In this document: one piece after another, positions 8,640 to 16,418 of the stretch
Numbering within the stretch: position 1 is the stretch's first letter
Layout of the letters: every line of letters starts with the position of its first letter
NCBI GenBank assembly: GCA_964512995.1
Contig: CAZELM010000057.1
Location: 1 to 24,432, forward strand
Direction of reading: 5' to 3'
DNA from: CAZELM01 sp964512995
GTDB lineage: Bacteria > CSSED10-310
DNA: 24,432 nucleotides
Notes under the pieces: generated by a model
What the model was told of the DNA's origin: nothing
The model's database searches: none
What the model saw: the letters and a program-made list of their open reading frames with translations, nothing else
Program-made: the position numbers and the translations under genes

Positions 8640-8760
8640 ATCCGCCCATACACCCCTCGCCAGAATGACACGCCCGATATGTGCCTCGCCATTCATGGAG
8701 AGGGATTTGGGGGTGAGGTCAGAAGCCTTGAACCATTTCCTCACCCGTTGAGAGCGACCT
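8640..8760 (-). repeat. Dispersed intergenic repeat, degenerate copy 2
   Basis: Read on the minus strand this contains CCTCACCCCCAAATCCCTCTCC followed by a TGAATGGCGAGGCACATAT block. The element near 1434-1659 has the same kind of pieces: TGAATGGGGAAGGGCATAT and CCTCATCCCCAACCCCTTCTCC. The copies are diverged and in different order. No gene is supported between 8626 and 8922. Confidence 0.35.
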
Positions 8761-8922
8761 TCTCTATTTTTAAAACAGTATCGTTGTAATGGTGTCCTTG
8801 GATACACTTCAGATATCTGATAGACTAACTGATGATGTGGTGTCATTTTGAAATCGAGAAAATCCGGAATCGCTTTTTATCTGCATAGGATTTGAAGGAT
8901 GTATTTTGAAAGGAGCAGACCA

Positions 8923-11067
8923 ATGAGAAATAGTGTGGGGATATCTTTGGTTTTAGCATTGTTATTTTCTGTTACCAGCCATGGCAGCATTCCGCATCAG
9001 ATCAATTATCAGGGTCATCTGATCGACAGCACAGGAAATCCGGTGAGCGGCGTCTACACGTTTGACTTCCGGATCTATGAAATGGAAACCGGAGGAACGG
9101 CGATATGGACTGAAACTCAGACGGATGTGAGCGTGGATCAGGGAACATTCAATGTCACATTGGGAGCGGTCACTTCGATCGATCTGTCATTTGATGGAAT
9201 CCGGTGGCTTGAGATTGAGATTGGAGGGGAAGTATTGCAGCCCCGACAGCAATTGACCAGTGTCGGGCAGGCCTATCACGCTGAAGATGTCCTGGGTCAG
9301 GATATCCACCCGCGGAGTATCAGCATCGATGGGATTGGTATGGTGATCGATGATCAGGGTCAATGGATCGGTGATCCGACTGGTTTGACTGGTCCGACGG
9401 GACCGCAGGGAATCCAGGGCGTTGCAGGTCCCACAGGACCACAAGGTGTTCCGGGCGAACAGGGACCCATGGGTCCGACGGGATCGCAGGGAATCCAGGG
9501 TGTTGCAGGTCCCACAGGACCACAAGGTGTTCCGGGCGAACAGGGACCCATGGGTCNNNNNNNNNNNNNNNNNNNNNNNNNNNNNNNNNNNNNNNNNNNN
9601 NNNNNNNNNNNNNNNNNNNNNNNNNNNNNNNNNNNNNNNNNNNNNNNNNNNNNNNNTCCCACAGGACCACAAGGTGTTCCGGGCGAACAGGGACCCATGG
9701 GTCCGACGGGACCACAGGGAATCCAGGGCGTTGCAGGCCCGACGGGACCACAAGGTGTTCCGGGCGAACAGGGACCCATGGGTCCGACGGGATCGCAGGG
9801 AATCCAGGGCGTTGCAGGTCCGACGGGACCACAAGGTGTTCCGGGCGAACAGGGACCCATGGGGTCGACGGGACCGCAGGGAATCCAGGGGATCCAGGGA
9901 CCAATAGGCCCCATTGGACCCCAGGGTATCCAGGGACCTACCGGGGAAACCGGCGCTTCGCCATGGGGACTGAACGGAAGCAATACCTACTACACCGCCG
10001 GATCTGTCGGGATCGGAACGACCACTCCAGGAGATGGTCTCCATATTTTGAAAAACTGGTTTGATACAAGTACTGATAACTGGGGAGGCGGTCTCCGGTT
10101 GCAGGGGTCCGCTCCATCGATCAGTTTCTGGGAAACCGACGAGGGAACTCACCGATGGATGTGGCATATGTCTGCCGACACCATGAATCTATATCGAAGA
10201 CCATCCGCGGGAGCCTGGGAACGAAAGCTCTATGTCCAGAACAATGGAGAGCTGACAGGCGAACGGTTTCGGTCACACTGCAGCCTGGCGCTGGCTGACT
10301 ATCAGACCGTGAATCCAGGCTCTAATGTGCTGTTATACTCCTCACCGAATGACCGGGACTCCTGGTTATTCTTGGATAGCGCAGATACCGGATCCAACTG
10401 GGGGATTTACCATCGGAATCGCGATTCGACAGTCAAAGGGCTTCCCGCAAATTCCATCGGATTTGTGGGCGGAGGAGCCAATGCTCTTCAAGGATATATC
10501 AATCTTGCCAATGGACAGGCATACTACGCCGGTGCGTTGGGAATCGGCCGGAATCCACCGGCAACGGCATTGGATGTCGCCGGCAATATTCGCTTCGGTG
10601 ATGGGTATTGGCAACTGGATAATGGAAGCTGGCAGAATGCAAACATTATTCATTACGGTGGAAGTGCAACGTTTGGCATTCACGGGGAATCCGGTTACAA
10701 TGTAAACCTGTATGTCGATGGAACCAAGAGCTTCCGGATCGATCACCCCGTGCATCCACAGGAGATGGAACTGGTGCATGCCTGCCTGGAAGGTCCCGAG
10801 GCGGGAATCTATTACCGGGGATCCGGACAACTCATCGAAGGAAAGGCAAAGATTACGCTCCCAGGCTATTTTGATGCACTGGCACGCGATAATACAACAA
10901 CAATCATTCTGACAGCCAAAGGACCGACCCCGTATCTGCTGAGCTACGATTCGTTCGATGAAAGATCCTTTATCGTTCACGGAACAGTCCCGGATGGAGA
11001 GTTTGATTGGGAACTGAAAGCGGTTCGAGGCGATGTTGAACCACTGCAGGTGGAAGTATCAAAGTGA
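8923..11067 (+). CDS. Secreted collagen-like protein C with EGPEAGIYYRG-type C-terminus
   Basis: Seen: starts at ATG 8923, seven bases after AAAGGAG; an upstream in-frame ATG at 8899 lacks a site and would bury the signal peptide (MRNSVGISLVLALLFSVTSHG). The paralogous N-terminal domain (to about residue 150) leads into a stalk of 81-bp repeats interrupted by 100 N. The frame stays open across the gap. If the array is regular the gap holds 34 bases plus a multiple of 81, giving 692 residues plus 27 per unit. After the stalk comes SVGIGTTTP, then a long head with several beta-rich segments (SISFWETDEG, ALGIGRNPP, ALDVAGNIRF). It ends in an RIDHPVHPQEMELVHACLEG domain followed by GPEAGIYYRGSGQL, a motif seen at the end of various tail-fibre and surface proteins. 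It is likely an extracellular fibre; its binding target is unknown. Confidence 0.75.
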   Translation: MRNSVGISLVLALLFSVTSHGSIPHQINYQGHLIDSTGNPVSGVYTFDFRIYEMETGGTAIWTETQTDVSVDQGTFNVTLGAVTSIDLSFDGIRWLEIEIGGEVLQPRQQLTSVGQAYHAEDVLGQDIHPRSISIDGIGMVIDDQGQWIGDPTGLTGPTGPQGIQGVAGPTGPQGVPGEQGPMGPTGSQGIQGVAGPTGPQGVPGEQGPMGXXXXXXXXXXXXXXXXXXXXXXXXXXXXXXXXXXPTGPQGVPGEQGPMGPTGPQGIQGVAGPTGPQGVPGEQGPMGPTGSQGIQGVAGPTGPQGVPGEQGPMGSTGPQGIQGIQGPIGPIGPQGIQGPTGETGASPWGLNGSNTYYTAGSVGIGTTTPGDGLHILKNWFDTSTDNWGGGLRLQGSAPSISFWETDEGTHRWMWHMSADTMNLYRRPSAGAWERKLYVQNNGELTGERFRSHCSLALADYQTVNPGSNVLLYSSPNDRDSWLFLDSADTGSNWGIYHRNRDSTVKGLPANSIGFVGGGANALQGYINLANGQAYYAGALGIGRNPPATALDVAGNIRFGDGYWQLDNGSWQNANIIHYGGSATFGIHGESGYNVNLYVDGTKSFRIDHPVHPQEMELVHACLEGPEAGIYYRGSGQLIEGKAKITLPGYFDALARDNTTTIILTAKGPTPYLLSYDSFDERSFIVHGTVPDGEFDWELKAVRGDVEPLQVEVSK
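9391..9861 (+). repeat. 81-bp collagen-coding repeat array of protein C
   Basis: Units of 81 bp (27 residues) start at 9391, 9472, 9553, 9700, 9781 and a shortened one at 9862, each beginning GGTCCGACGGGA or a close variant. The third unit contains the N gap: with 34 real bases in place of the 100 N it would be exactly one unit. Units differ by only a few bases. Confidence 0.8.
9557..9656. other. Assembly gap of 100 N
   Basis: Exactly 100 N inside the third 81-bp unit of the collagen array, a placeholder. The flanks fit a true length of 34 bases plus any multiple of 81. Confidence 0.98.
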
Positions 11068-11146
11068 TCTCGTCAGGAATACTCCTGATGTCGTAAAACC
11101 AGGAATCGGGATTGTTCCCTGAATATTTGAAATGTGAGAGCCTGAA

Positions 11147-12619
11147 ATGGAGACGAGAGAAAAATTCAATCCACTGAGCGAAGCAGCGGTTCGTGAAAAG
11201 CGGCTGGTAGCAATGACTTCGGTCTTCGCTGCTGTGTTGTTGACTGCCTTGAAGCTGGTCGTCGGAGTTGTGACCGGCAGTCTTGGTATTTTGTCTGAAG
11301 CTGCTCATTCCGGCCTGGATCTGGTTGCCGCCGGCGTCACATTCTTCGCCGTTCGATTGTCAGGTAAACCGGCGGACCGGGAGCATATGTACGGACACGG
11401 CAAAATTGAGAATCTTTCGGCACTCTTCGAAACACTGCTTCTTCTGGTTACATGTGTCTGGATCATCTGGGAAGCGACGAAACGATTGTTCTTCGAGGAG
11501 ATCATTGTCGATGTCACCATATGGGCGATCATCGTCATGGTCATCTCCATTGTCGTGGATTATTCCCGTTCCAATGCACTGAGCCGAGTTGCCCGGAAAT
11601 ATTCCAGTCAGGCTCTCGAAGCGGATGCACTTCATTTTTCAACCGATATCTGGTCGTCGAGTGTTGTTCTGGCCGGTTTGGGATTGGTATGGATATCCAA
11701 ACAAACCGGCATCTTATGGCTTCAGAAAGCCGATGCGATCGCAGCCTTGGGTGTGGCTGGTATCGTGATATGGATCAGTTACAGTCTGGGACGCAAATCC
11801 ATTGCCGATCTGATCGATGAGGTTACACCGGATCTCAGTGCAGATCTGCATCGGAAATTAGTTATTCCCGGTGTGATCAATATCGATCGGTTGCGGATCA
11901 GGCGGAGTGGTCCTGAGAATTTTGTGGACGTCAACCTGTGCGTTGATCAGGATACATCCCTCGAGCATGGACACCGGATCGCCGATGATGCTGAAAAGGC
12001 AATACAGACCATTATTCCAGGAGCCGATGTGATCGTGCATATTGAACCGATCCGGATATCAGACAAGGATCAGAATGAGTCGCTCCCTTCCTGTATCCGT
12101 AAAATTGCCAACGACTTGTCCGGGGGGGCACATGATATCCGAATTCGGGATGTGATGGGAGAACAATCCGTGGATGTCCACTTGGAAGTCAGTGATGATC
12201 TGACTGTGGAAAACGCTCATTCCATCGCCTCCGATTTCGAGAAAACACTTCGAGCGAAATGTCCATACCTGGGCCGGATCGTGACACATATCGAGCCGGC
12301 ACGGCAAACCGGCACGATACCTCTGTCCGCGGAATGCCAGGATGAAGAGATTCGCCGCGTACTGCTTGAGATCACCCGGCATCAGCCGGATTATTGTCAT
12401 CCTCATGACATCCGGATTTATCGGACAGGAGACAAACTGGAATTATCGTTTCACTGCTCGGTTGACGGAAACCGGAAGATCACAGAGGTGCATGAATTTA
12501 CAGAGGTAGTCGAGCAGACATTGCGGATCCGATTTCCAGACCTCGGCCATGTCGTCATTCACGTTGAACCTCCGGAACCCATGCCCCCTCCGGAAGAAAA
12601 ACACCAGCCGGCATCTTGA
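11147..12619 (+). CDS. Cation diffusion facilitator (CDF) transporter with three C-terminal domains
   Basis: Seen: 490 residues. Six hydrophobic helices occupy about residues 20-220. The transport site carries HSGLD (H54, D58) on one helix and HFSTD (H163, D167) on another, the HxxxD plus HxxxD arrangement typical of zinc-type CDF antiporters. HGKIENLSALFE at 84-95 is another CDF signature. The cytoplasmic part is unusually long: three related domains end in VIVHIEP (about 295-301), VTHIEP (379-384) and VIHVEP (469-474), where most CDF proteins have one. A proline-rich tail closes the protein. It should export divalent metal from the cytoplasm in exchange for protons (family knowledge); the metal is inferred. 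The start at 11147 has only a weak GAGAG site. It follows the collagen-like gene by 79 bases and could share its transcript. Confidence 0.9.
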   Translation: METREKFNPLSEAAVREKRLVAMTSVFAAVLLTALKLVVGVVTGSLGILSEAAHSGLDLVAAGVTFFAVRLSGKPADREHMYGHGKIENLSALFETLLLLVTCVWIIWEATKRLFFEEIIVDVTIWAIIVMVISIVVDYSRSNALSRVARKYSSQALEADALHFSTDIWSSSVVLAGLGLVWISKQTGILWLQKADAIAALGVAGIVIWISYSLGRKSIADLIDEVTPDLSADLHRKLVIPGVINIDRLRIRRSGPENFVDVNLCVDQDTSLEHGHRIADDAEKAIQTIIPGADVIVHIEPIRISDKDQNESLPSCIRKIANDLSGGAHDIRIRDVMGEQSVDVHLEVSDDLTVENAHSIASDFEKTLRAKCPYLGRIVTHIEPARQTGTIPLSAECQDEEIRRVLLEITRHQPDYCHPHDIRIYRTGDKLELSFHCSVDGNRKITEVHEFTEVVEQTLRIRFPDLGHVVIHVEPPEPMPPPEEKHQPAS

Positions 12620-12630
12620 AACAGACTGCT

Positions 12631-12661
12631 GGACAGCCGCATTGCAAAGCAACGGCGGTCC
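12631..12661 (+). terminator. Hairpin after the CDF gene
   Basis: GGACAGCCG (12631-12639) pairs with CGGCGGTCC (12653-12661) apart from one A-G mismatch, and TTGC/GCAA extends the stem over a three-base loop. It begins 11 bases after the stop. The following sequence is only mildly T-rich, so termination strength is uncertain. Confidence 0.4.
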
Positions 12662-12880
12662 TCCGGTTTCATATGTATGATTTACTGGATGTACTCCGCA
12701 CTAAATAATCTGTTCACTGGACATGGGCTGCGTCTGTGCTAGACTCAGTAAGTAGAAGTTATCCGAACCCCTTTTTTCATTGATAATGTCTGAAATCCCA
12801 AAGGGAGCGGATTGTTTGTTCCGTTAGACTTGAAGCAGAAATCGGAAGCATTCGGCTTTTTTTCATGTGCCGGATCAGTT

Positions 12881-12889
12881 TGATATAAT
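12881..12889 (+). promoter_or_regulatory. Extended -10 promoter of collagen-like protein D gene
   Basis: TGATATAAT is a perfect extended -10 element (TGn followed by TATAAT), 50 bases before the start codon at 12940. The -35 region (TTTCAT or TTCATG) is poor, as is common for extended -10 promoters. The rest of 12662-12939 shows no gene. Confidence 0.55.
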
Positions 12890-12939
12890 CTTATCATGCC
12901 ATTCATTGAATACGTTCTGTTTTATGAAAGGAGAATGAA

Positions 12940-14850
12940 ATGAGACAGTATGTGATATCGGGCTTGTTTTTGATACTTATGATTCCTGCAATGGGTTTGG
13001 CTGCTATACCGCATCAGATCAGTTATCAGGGTCACTTGATCGATGGGGATGGAAATCCAGTCGATGGTGTTTATACCTTTGGTTTCAATTTGTACGACAC
13101 GGAAACCGGTGGAACGGCGATATGGACGGAAAGCCAGACGGACGTGAGTGTGGATCAGGGGATGTTCAATGTTATCCTGGGAGCGGTCACTCCAATCGAT
13201 CTGTCATTTGATGGAATGCGATGGCTTGAGATTCAGATTGGAGGGGAGGTATTGCAGCCCCGGCAGCCATTGACCAGTGTCGGCCAGGCTTACCACGCCG
13301 AAGATGTTCTGGGTCAGGATATCCACCCGCGGAGTATCAGCATTGACGGGATCGGTGAAGTGGTGAATGATCAAGGGCAATGGGTCGGTGATCCGAGCGG
13401 TCTGACCGGTCCCACCGGACCGCAGGGTGTTCCGGGTGAACAGGGCCCCATGGGTCCGACGGGAGCCCAAGGGATCCAGGGAATACAGGGAGAGACAGGA
13501 CCCCAGGGTATTCAGGGAATTCAGGGACCGATTGGTCCGGAGGGACCTCAGGGAATCCAGGGCATTACGGGTCCCACAGGACTGCAGGGTGTTCCGGGTG
13601 AACAGGGCCCCATGGGTCCGACGGGAGCCCAAGGGATCCAGGGAATACAGGGAGAGACAGGACCCCAGGGTATTCAGGGAATTCAGGGACCGATTGGTCC
13701 GGAGGGACCGCAGGGAATCCAGGGCATTGCAGGTCCCACGGGTCCGCAGGGTGTTCCGGGTGACCAAGGTCCCATCGGTCCGACCGGACTCCAAGGGATC
13801 CAGGGAATTCAGGGAGAGACAGGACCCCAGGGTATTCAGGGAATTCAGGGACCGATTGGTCCGGAGGGACCGCAGGGAATCCAGGGCATTGCAGGTCCCA
13901 CGGGTCCGCAGGGTGTTCCGGGTGACCAAGGTCCCATCGGTCCGACCGGACTCCAAGGGATCCAGGGAATTCAGGGAGAGACAGGACCCCAGGGTATTCA
14001 GGGAATTCAGGGACCGATTGGTCCGGAGGGACCGCAGGGAATCCAGGGCATTGCAGGACCGACGGGACCGCAGGGGCCAACTGGACCGACGGGTGACAGC
14101 CTTTGGCAGCAGAATGGCACCAAGATCTATTACAATGATGGGAATGTCGGCATCGGAACGACCAATCCGCTGGGAAAGTTACAAGTCGCCGCTCCCGCAA
14201 ATGATACCATTGCCGTGGAGAATTCTCTTCTCTACCTGAGACCTTCCTCGCAAGGGTATGCGCTGGCCATGGGAGCCAAACAAAGTTACCCGCCCACCAC
14301 CTGGCTCCAGGGAGCGATCAATGACGCGATCGGAGCTACCGATATCGTCCTCAACCCCTCCGCCGGCAAGGTCGGGATCGGTGTTCAGAGTCCTTCCGCG
14401 ATGCTCGATGTCGGGGGTCAGATCAAAAGCAGTCTGCCGATCAGTTGGAGTTCCTCTTATACGCTCCCTTCGAAAGTCACCATCAACGCGGGCGCCACAG
14501 TAGATATCTCATTTCCGGTTCATTGCTGGCCCCGGGGACCGTTCCGCTACATTCTCTGGGTGAATGTCGCCGGTCATCCCGATAACACGCAGAGCACCAC
14601 CATCTCTGTCTTCCGGGGCGCTCCCGGAGGTGGAACCTATGTTCAGGATGCGTCTGTCGGAACCTGGACCATATATGGTCGTGATTGGGGTGATAACTAC
14701 ATTGACCTGAACGTGAGCAGACCATCCGGATATGGCAACTATGCGTACACAGGGCTCCGCATCCAGAACACCGGCTCACAAACACTCGAAATATTTGCCG
14801 TTGGATTTATCCAGGAAGGGGGAACCTCCGGCCTGTATATCCAAAACTGA
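12940..14850 (+). CDS. Secreted collagen-like protein D
   Basis: Seen: 636 residues, ATG 12940 six bases after AAAGGAG. A signal peptide (MRQYVISGLFLILMIPAMGLA) precedes AIPHQISYQGHLID and the paralogous N-terminal domain, which is very close to that of the gene at 8923 in both protein and DNA. The Gly-X-Y stalk spans about residues 154-388 and consists mainly of four 54-residue units. A NVGIGTTNPLGKLQV linker and a VGIGVQSPSAMLDVGGQI segment follow. The head of about 150 residues is beta-rich (begins SLPISWSSSYTLPSKVTI) and has no similarity to the other three heads. The protein is probably an extracellular trimeric fibre (inference). It has its own promoter at 12881, and the gene ends facing the DinB-like gene. 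Confidence 0.75.
   Translation: MRQYVISGLFLILMIPAMGLAAIPHQISYQGHLIDGDGNPVDGVYTFGFNLYDTETGGTAIWTESQTDVSVDQGMFNVILGAVTPIDLSFDGMRWLEIQIGGEVLQPRQPLTSVGQAYHAEDVLGQDIHPRSISIDGIGEVVNDQGQWVGDPSGLTGPTGPQGVPGEQGPMGPTGAQGIQGIQGETGPQGIQGIQGPIGPEGPQGIQGITGPTGLQGVPGEQGPMGPTGAQGIQGIQGETGPQGIQGIQGPIGPEGPQGIQGIAGPTGPQGVPGDQGPIGPTGLQGIQGIQGETGPQGIQGIQGPIGPEGPQGIQGIAGPTGPQGVPGDQGPIGPTGLQGIQGIQGETGPQGIQGIQGPIGPEGPQGIQGIAGPTGPQGPTGPTGDSLWQQNGTKIYYNDGNVGIGTTNPLGKLQVAAPANDTIAVENSLLYLRPSSQGYALAMGAKQSYPPTTWLQGAINDAIGATDIVLNPSAGKVGIGVQSPSAMLDVGGQIKSSLPISWSSSYTLPSKVTINAGATVDISFPVHCWPRGPFRYILWVNVAGHPDNTQSTTISVFRGAPGGGTYVQDASVGTWTIYGRDWGDNYIDLNVSRPSGYGNYAYTGLRIQNTGSQTLEIFAVGFIQEGGTSGLYIQN
13426..14073 (+). repeat. Four tandem 162-bp collagen-coding units
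   Basis: Units start at 13426, 13588, 13750 and 13912, each beginning GGTGTTCCGGGTGA and encoding 18 Gly-X-Y triplets. Units 1 and 2 resemble each other most (GAACAGGGCCCC form), as do units 3 and 4 (GACCAAGGTCCC form). Units 3 and 4 appear identical for most of their length and differ only near the 3' end. Confidence 0.85.
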
Positions 14851-15034
14851 ACCGTCATCAGGTTATATCTGATTTCTGCCTGAATAACCGTTCAGCATCG
14901 GCATATTTTCGTCAAAGATATACCGAATATACTCCCCGTCGCGCAGAATCAACGCTTCCAACAGGCATATCCGGTTTCAGTAACTTGATTCTGCGTGCCA
15001 CCTCTTGATAGAGGGGATTTGGGATGGTGAACGG

Positions 15035-15505
15035 TTACCGGTCTGATATCAGCTCCCGAAGTTGAAATGTATGGCGGATGGGGTGCATGACGGCATGTTC
15101 CATCATGGCATCGATGCAGTAATGGCTATGCCATGAGGTCTCATATTCCGGAACGTAGAACGACTCTTCCGGAACATCATGAAGCTGCATCCGCCATCGT
15201 GCCAGCACGTGTTCGATATACGCATCAGCTCGCTGATCGATCAAATGGATATCTGGAGCAGCCTGGATCTCCGGGTCCGGCTGCTTCAGCATCCGGCACA
15301 TCCAGACCATGTATCCCCGCGCACATCCCAGAACATGCGCCAATAACCCATTCCAGTCACTCTCGCCGTTTGGGTTTGCTTCCGGGAGCGTCACACGGGC
15401 AGCCCGAGCCTGTTTCCAGGTTTCGTAAAACTCCCGCAGATACCGCTCGTGCAGAATAACCATTGCCCGAGCGCCGCGGTATTGATAGTTCGCTTGATGT
15501 TCCAT
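15035..15505 (-). CDS. DinB-like four-helix protein
   Basis: Seen: 156 residues from ATG 15503-15505, chosen because AAAGGAG sits eight bases upstream; an extended open frame to 15703 lacks such a site and its extra residues look unrelated. The protein is helical. H57 in LLAHVLGCARGYM and H137 and H141 in MMEHAVMHPIRH occupy the places of the metal-binding histidines of the DinB/YfiT superfamily; H145 follows. Family knowledge: DinB-like proteins bind a divalent metal, and several act as thiol-dependent transferases, but most are uncharacterised, so no substrate is proposed. The gene converges on the collagen-like gene ending at 14850. The 184-base gap between them shows no clear terminator. 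Confidence 0.65.
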   Translation of the reverse strand: MEHQANYQYRGARAMVILHERYLREFYETWKQARAARVTLPEANPNGESDWNGLLAHVLGCARGYMVWMCRMLKQPDPEIQAAPDIHLIDQRADAYIEHVLARWRMQLHDVPEESFYVPEYETSWHSHYCIDAMMEHAVMHPIRHTFQLRELISDR

Positions 15506-15622
15506 GATTGCATCTCCTTTCATATCATGACGCCGGTTCATGTTAACAAATGAAATACCAGATAGCATTCGCGAAAGAAAGATGTGTTTTATAAGCCCTG
15601 AAAGACGCCTCCTCATTAAGAT

Positions 15623-15651
15623 TTGAAAATATCTGAACGTCGGGATAAACT
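15623..15651 (+). promoter_or_regulatory. Promoter of the DUF4258-like/DUF2283 pair
   Basis: TTGAAA (15623-15628) and TAAACT (15646-15651) are separated by 17 bases and match the -35 and -10 consensus at five and four of six positions. The start codon at 15678 follows 27 bases later. Confidence 0.45.
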
Positions 15652-15677
15652 TAATCTGAGATGGGCAGGAAGTTTCC

Positions 15678-15964
15678 ATGACAAATAGTAGCCAACGATC
15701 CATTATCTGGTCTGACTACATGAAGTATCGTATGAACCTCCGAATATTTAATCAAAATAACATTGAAAATATATTGCGTTATTCAACGGAACGTTATTTT
15801 GATTACGTAACACATCGCCGGATTGTCATCGGGCACCATGATCGGGTTTGGTCATGATTCCTTATGAAGAATCGGGAACAACAATAATTCCGGTAACCAT
15901 TCACGCAACAACGAGAAGGCAGATTAATTTTCGTATAAAAACCGGGAGGTTTAATAATGAATAG
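15678..15964 (+). pseudogene. Frameshifted DUF4258-like gene
   Basis: Seen: ATG 15678 after GGCAGGAAG opens a frame of 59 codons (contains MKYRMNLRIFNQNNIENILRYSTERYFD, then RRIVIGHHDRV) that stops at 15855-15857. From 15854 another frame continues as MIPYEESGTTIIPVTIHATT and then RRQINFRIKTGRFNNE, ending at 15962-15964. Joined, the pieces form one protein of about 95 residues of a known kind: R-V-L-V-M-I-P-Y-E is expected across the break. Adding a single T to the run in CGGGTTTGG (15842-15850) restores it. The family, which I recognise as DUF4258-like and related in outline to BrnT/RelE-type small proteins, is often encoded just before a DUF2283 gene, as here. The gene end overlaps the next start by 8 bases. 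The frameshift is either a real inactivation or a homopolymer sequencing error. Confidence 0.7.
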
Positions 15965-16184
15965 AATAAAAATGACTTACTTCGAGGCGGAAGATATTAT
16001 CCATTTTGTCATTTCAGATGAAGAAGAGACAACCAGCGTTGAAATCAGTCCGAATATTACTGCCGAACTGAATGAAAAGGGATATCTAATTGGGATAGAG
16101 ATTTTGGAAGCAAGCGCCTTTATACGGGATACTATCCTTGACTCAGTTCAGGTAAAGTTGCTGAGTCTTCCAAAAATCGCCTAA
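15957..16184 (+). CDS. DUF2283 family small protein
   Basis: Seen: 75 residues, ATG 15957 preceded by GGGAGG. The sequence follows the DUF2283 pattern: Y-x-E-A/E-D-x-x-x-x-x-I near the start (TYFEAEDIIHFVI), then SVEISPNITAELNEKGYLIG followed by IEILEAS. The start overlaps the end of the upstream gene, which indicates translational coupling. DUF2283 proteins have no firm biochemical role. The paired arrangement with a DUF4258-like gene resembles a toxin-antitoxin module, in which this would be the antitoxin-like partner; that is inference. With the partner frameshifted the pair may be a relic. Confidence 0.8.
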   Translation: MNRIKMTYFEAEDIIHFVISDEEETTSVEISPNITAELNEKGYLIGIEILEASAFIRDTILDSVQVKLLSLPKIA

Positions 16185-16320
16185 AAAATGCAGCCATGAT
16201 TCGCGGCGATTCGGCCAGTGGTTGATTTTTGCCATTGAATGACGCGGCAGAGTCCAACACCGCAGCAAAATAGACAATCCGATATTTTACACCATCGTCC
16301 AAGCTTCCATCGAAAAATCG

Positions 16321-16333
16321 CGATATGATATCG
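16321..16333. promoter_or_regulatory. Palindromic site upstream of the cas operon promoter
   Basis: CGATATGATATCG is a perfect 6+1+6 inverted repeat 58 bases upstream of the candidate -35 box. It could be an operator for a dimeric regulator, but a chance palindrome is possible and no second copy was noticed. Confidence 0.2.
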
Positions 16334-16391
16334 TTTCATGTTGAAGAACGAAAGCGTGTCATCAAATCAACGCCAGTCGCTGAAAAAAAGA

Positions 16392-16418
16392 TTGACATGA
16401 TAATCCGATTCGCATAAT
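16392..16418 (+). promoter_or_regulatory. Candidate promoter of the type III effector operon
   Basis: TTGACA (16392-16397) is a perfect -35 box. CATAAT (16413-16418) matches -10 at five of six positions, but the spacer is only 15 bases. TAATTT at 16415 would give 17 bases with a weaker match. The cas10 start is about 105 bases downstream. Confidence 0.45.

Noticed and set aside
8628..8846. Small minus-strand open frame in the intergenic region before protein C
   Set aside because: It lies in the degenerate dispersed repeat and has no ribosome binding site. A similar peptide (MNGE-H--R) from the other repeat copy shows it derives from repeat DNA.
11073..11088. Hairpin TCAGGA-ATAC-TCCTGA after collagen-like protein C as a terminator
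   Set aside because: The stem is only 6 bp and is not followed by a T-run, so termination is not supported.
13204..14239. Long open frames in other frames and strands across the collagen repeats of protein D
   Set aside because: They are shadows caused by GC-rich 9-bp periodicity. All contain arginine- or serine-rich low-complexity repeats without start signals.
14851..15034. Bidirectional terminator between the convergent genes
   Set aside because: GGTTAT/ATAACC and CCTCT/AGAGG pairings exist but are short and lack T-runs. No confident call was possible.
15506..15703. N-terminal extension of the DinB-like protein to 15703
   Set aside because: The ATG at 15503-15505 has AAAGGAG at ideal distance. 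The extension has no site and overlaps the promoter and start of the divergent DUF4258-like gene.
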